From: Candidatus Pollutiaquabacter sp.
GTDB lineage: Bacteria; Bacteroidota; Bacteroidia; AKYH767-A; 2013-40CM-41-45
Assembly (NCBI GenBank): GCA_903854075.1
Contig: CAINVI010000216.1
Coordinates: 1 to 14,953 of the forward strand
DNA: 14,953 bases
Direction: 5' to 3'
Shown piece after piece: positions 14,304 to 14,953 of this stretch (the stretch's first letter is position 1; every line of letters starts with the position of its first letter). Both the position numbers and the translations under genes were made by a program. The notes beneath the pieces were generated by a model, which ran no database searches, was not told the DNA's origin, and worked only from the letters and a program-made list of their open reading frames with translations.

Positions 14304-14953
14304 TTATCGGCGCATTCCCGGCATATTCCGCATCATTCGCGCTGCCTGATCTTTGTTCGTCATCATCTTCATCATCTTTCGCATGTCTTCAAACTGCTTG
14401 AGCAATTTATTGACATCCTGAATAGTAGTTCCGCTTCCACGCGCAATACGATTACGGCGACTGCCGGTCAATAAGGCCGGATTCTGTCGTTCATCTTTTG
14501 TCATGGACTGAATGATGGCTTCGATTTGCTTGAAAGAATCATTGCTGATATCGACATCACGAATCGCTTTACCCACACCCGGAATCATTCCCAGCAGGTC
14601 CTTCATATTACCCATCTTCTTGATCTGCTGCAGCTGATTGTAAAAATCTTCCAGGTTGAATTGGTTCTTGGCGATTTTCTTTTGCAGACGAGCTGCTTCA
14701 GCTTCATCAAACTGCTCCTGAGCTTTCTCGACGAGTGACACGATATCACCCATACCGAGAATACGGTCAGCCATACGCTCCGGATAAAAGATATCCAGCG
14801 CATCCAGCTTTTCGCCGGTACCCACGAATTTGATTGGCTTATTGACTACCGACTTGATGGAAAGCGCAGCACCGCCGCGCGTATCACCGTCGAGTTTGGT
14901 CAACACAACACCGTTAAAGTCCAGTCGGTCGTTGAAGGCTTTTGCGGTATTCA
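14304..14953 (-). CDS. ffh: Signal recognition particle protein Ffh (SRP54), C-terminal part
   Basis: The 5' half lies beyond the right edge; 215 codons are visible out of roughly 450 expected. Ffh is the GTPase that binds signal sequences and 4.5S RNA and delivers ribosomes to the membrane receptor FtsY. The visible part begins in the G domain (NTAKAFNDRLDFNGVV) and includes the G4 guanine-specificity motif TKLD and the DTRGG segment, then FVGTGEKLDALDIF. The M domain follows, with LGMGDIVSLVEKA and the RNA-binding motif RNRIARGSGTTIQDVN. It ends in a Met-rich helix (MRKMMKMM) and NMPGMRR. A GTG at 14904-14906 can look like a start but falls inside the G domain, so the reading frame really continues to the edge. 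folD follows after 4 bases. Confidence 0.97.
   Translation of the reverse strand, partial: NTAKAFNDRLDFNGVVLTKLDGDTRGGAALSIKSVVNKPIKFVGTGEKLDALDIFYPERMADRILGMGDIVSLVEKAQEQFDEAEAARLQKKIAKNQFNLEDFYNQLQQIKKMGNMKDLLGMIPGVGKAIRDVDISNDSFKQIEAIIQSMTKDERQNPALLTGSRRNRIARGSGTTIQDVNKLLKQFEDMRKMMKMMTNKDQAARMMRNMPGMRR

Noticed and set aside
14262..14474. 70-codon plus-strand frame over the folD/ffh junction
   Set aside because: Antisense to the Ffh M domain and the folD start; low-complexity His/Ser content marks it as a shadow.
1..14953. CRISPR arrays, tRNA or rRNA genes, insertion sequences, defence systems
   Set aside because: No direct repeats with spacers, cloverleaf sequences, transposase motifs or known defence-gene motifs were seen; composition is even across the window.

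Overview
The window is ordinary-looking chromosomal DNA from a member of the Bacteroidota, at roughly mid-40s percent GC. The evidence is a secreted protein with a type IX secretion (T9SS) type A sorting domain, a TonB-receptor-like barrel with an N-terminal carboxypeptidase-regulatory domain, an OmpA protein with the TPR/PD40/regulatory/OmpA layout typical of the phylum, and several upstream boxes matching the Bacteroidota -7 consensus TAnnTTTG. Clear Shine-Dalgarno sequences are absent. The exact order or family cannot be fixed; a Chitinophagales- or Sphingobacteriales-like lineage is only a guess. Coding density is very high: no stretch over 300 bases lacks a gene, and the longest clear gap is about 130 bases (4147-4278). 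No rRNA, tRNA, CRISPR array, insertion sequence or phage gene was seen.

Layout. (1) 74-1645, plus strand: FAD-dependent dehydrogenase of the COG2509 type. It converges with (2) 1642-4146, minus strand: a TonB-receptor-like outer-membrane beta-barrel protein. Their stop codons share one palindromic TTAA. (3) A compact divergent promoter region (about 4147-4278) then starts a plus-strand run of five tightly packed genes: rarA (AAA+ replication/recombination ATPase), an unrecognised lipoprotein, a DUF5723-like outer-membrane protein overlapping it by 4 bases, kdsA (Kdo-8-phosphate synthase, metal-dependent class), and a T9SS cargo protein built of seven regular repeats. (4) 10729-12693, minus strand: a PorE-like OmpA family protein converging on the T9SS cargo gene with 3 bases between stops. 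(5) 12782-14953, minus strand: a tight ffh-folD-queE gene string; ffh enters from beyond the right edge and only its C-terminal half is present. A possible 5' end of a divergent gene lies at the left edge.

The theme of the central region is the cell envelope: LPS core precursor synthesis (KdsA), a lipoprotein/barrel pair, a T9SS-secreted protein, a TonB-receptor-like barrel and a peptidoglycan-binding OmpA protein. The right block holds housekeeping genes for protein targeting, one-carbon metabolism and 7-deazaguanine synthesis. I did not find a clearly new system. The best candidate for unexplored biology is the translationally coupled lipoprotein plus DUF5723-like pair between rarA and kdsA, followed by the seven-repeat secreted protein.
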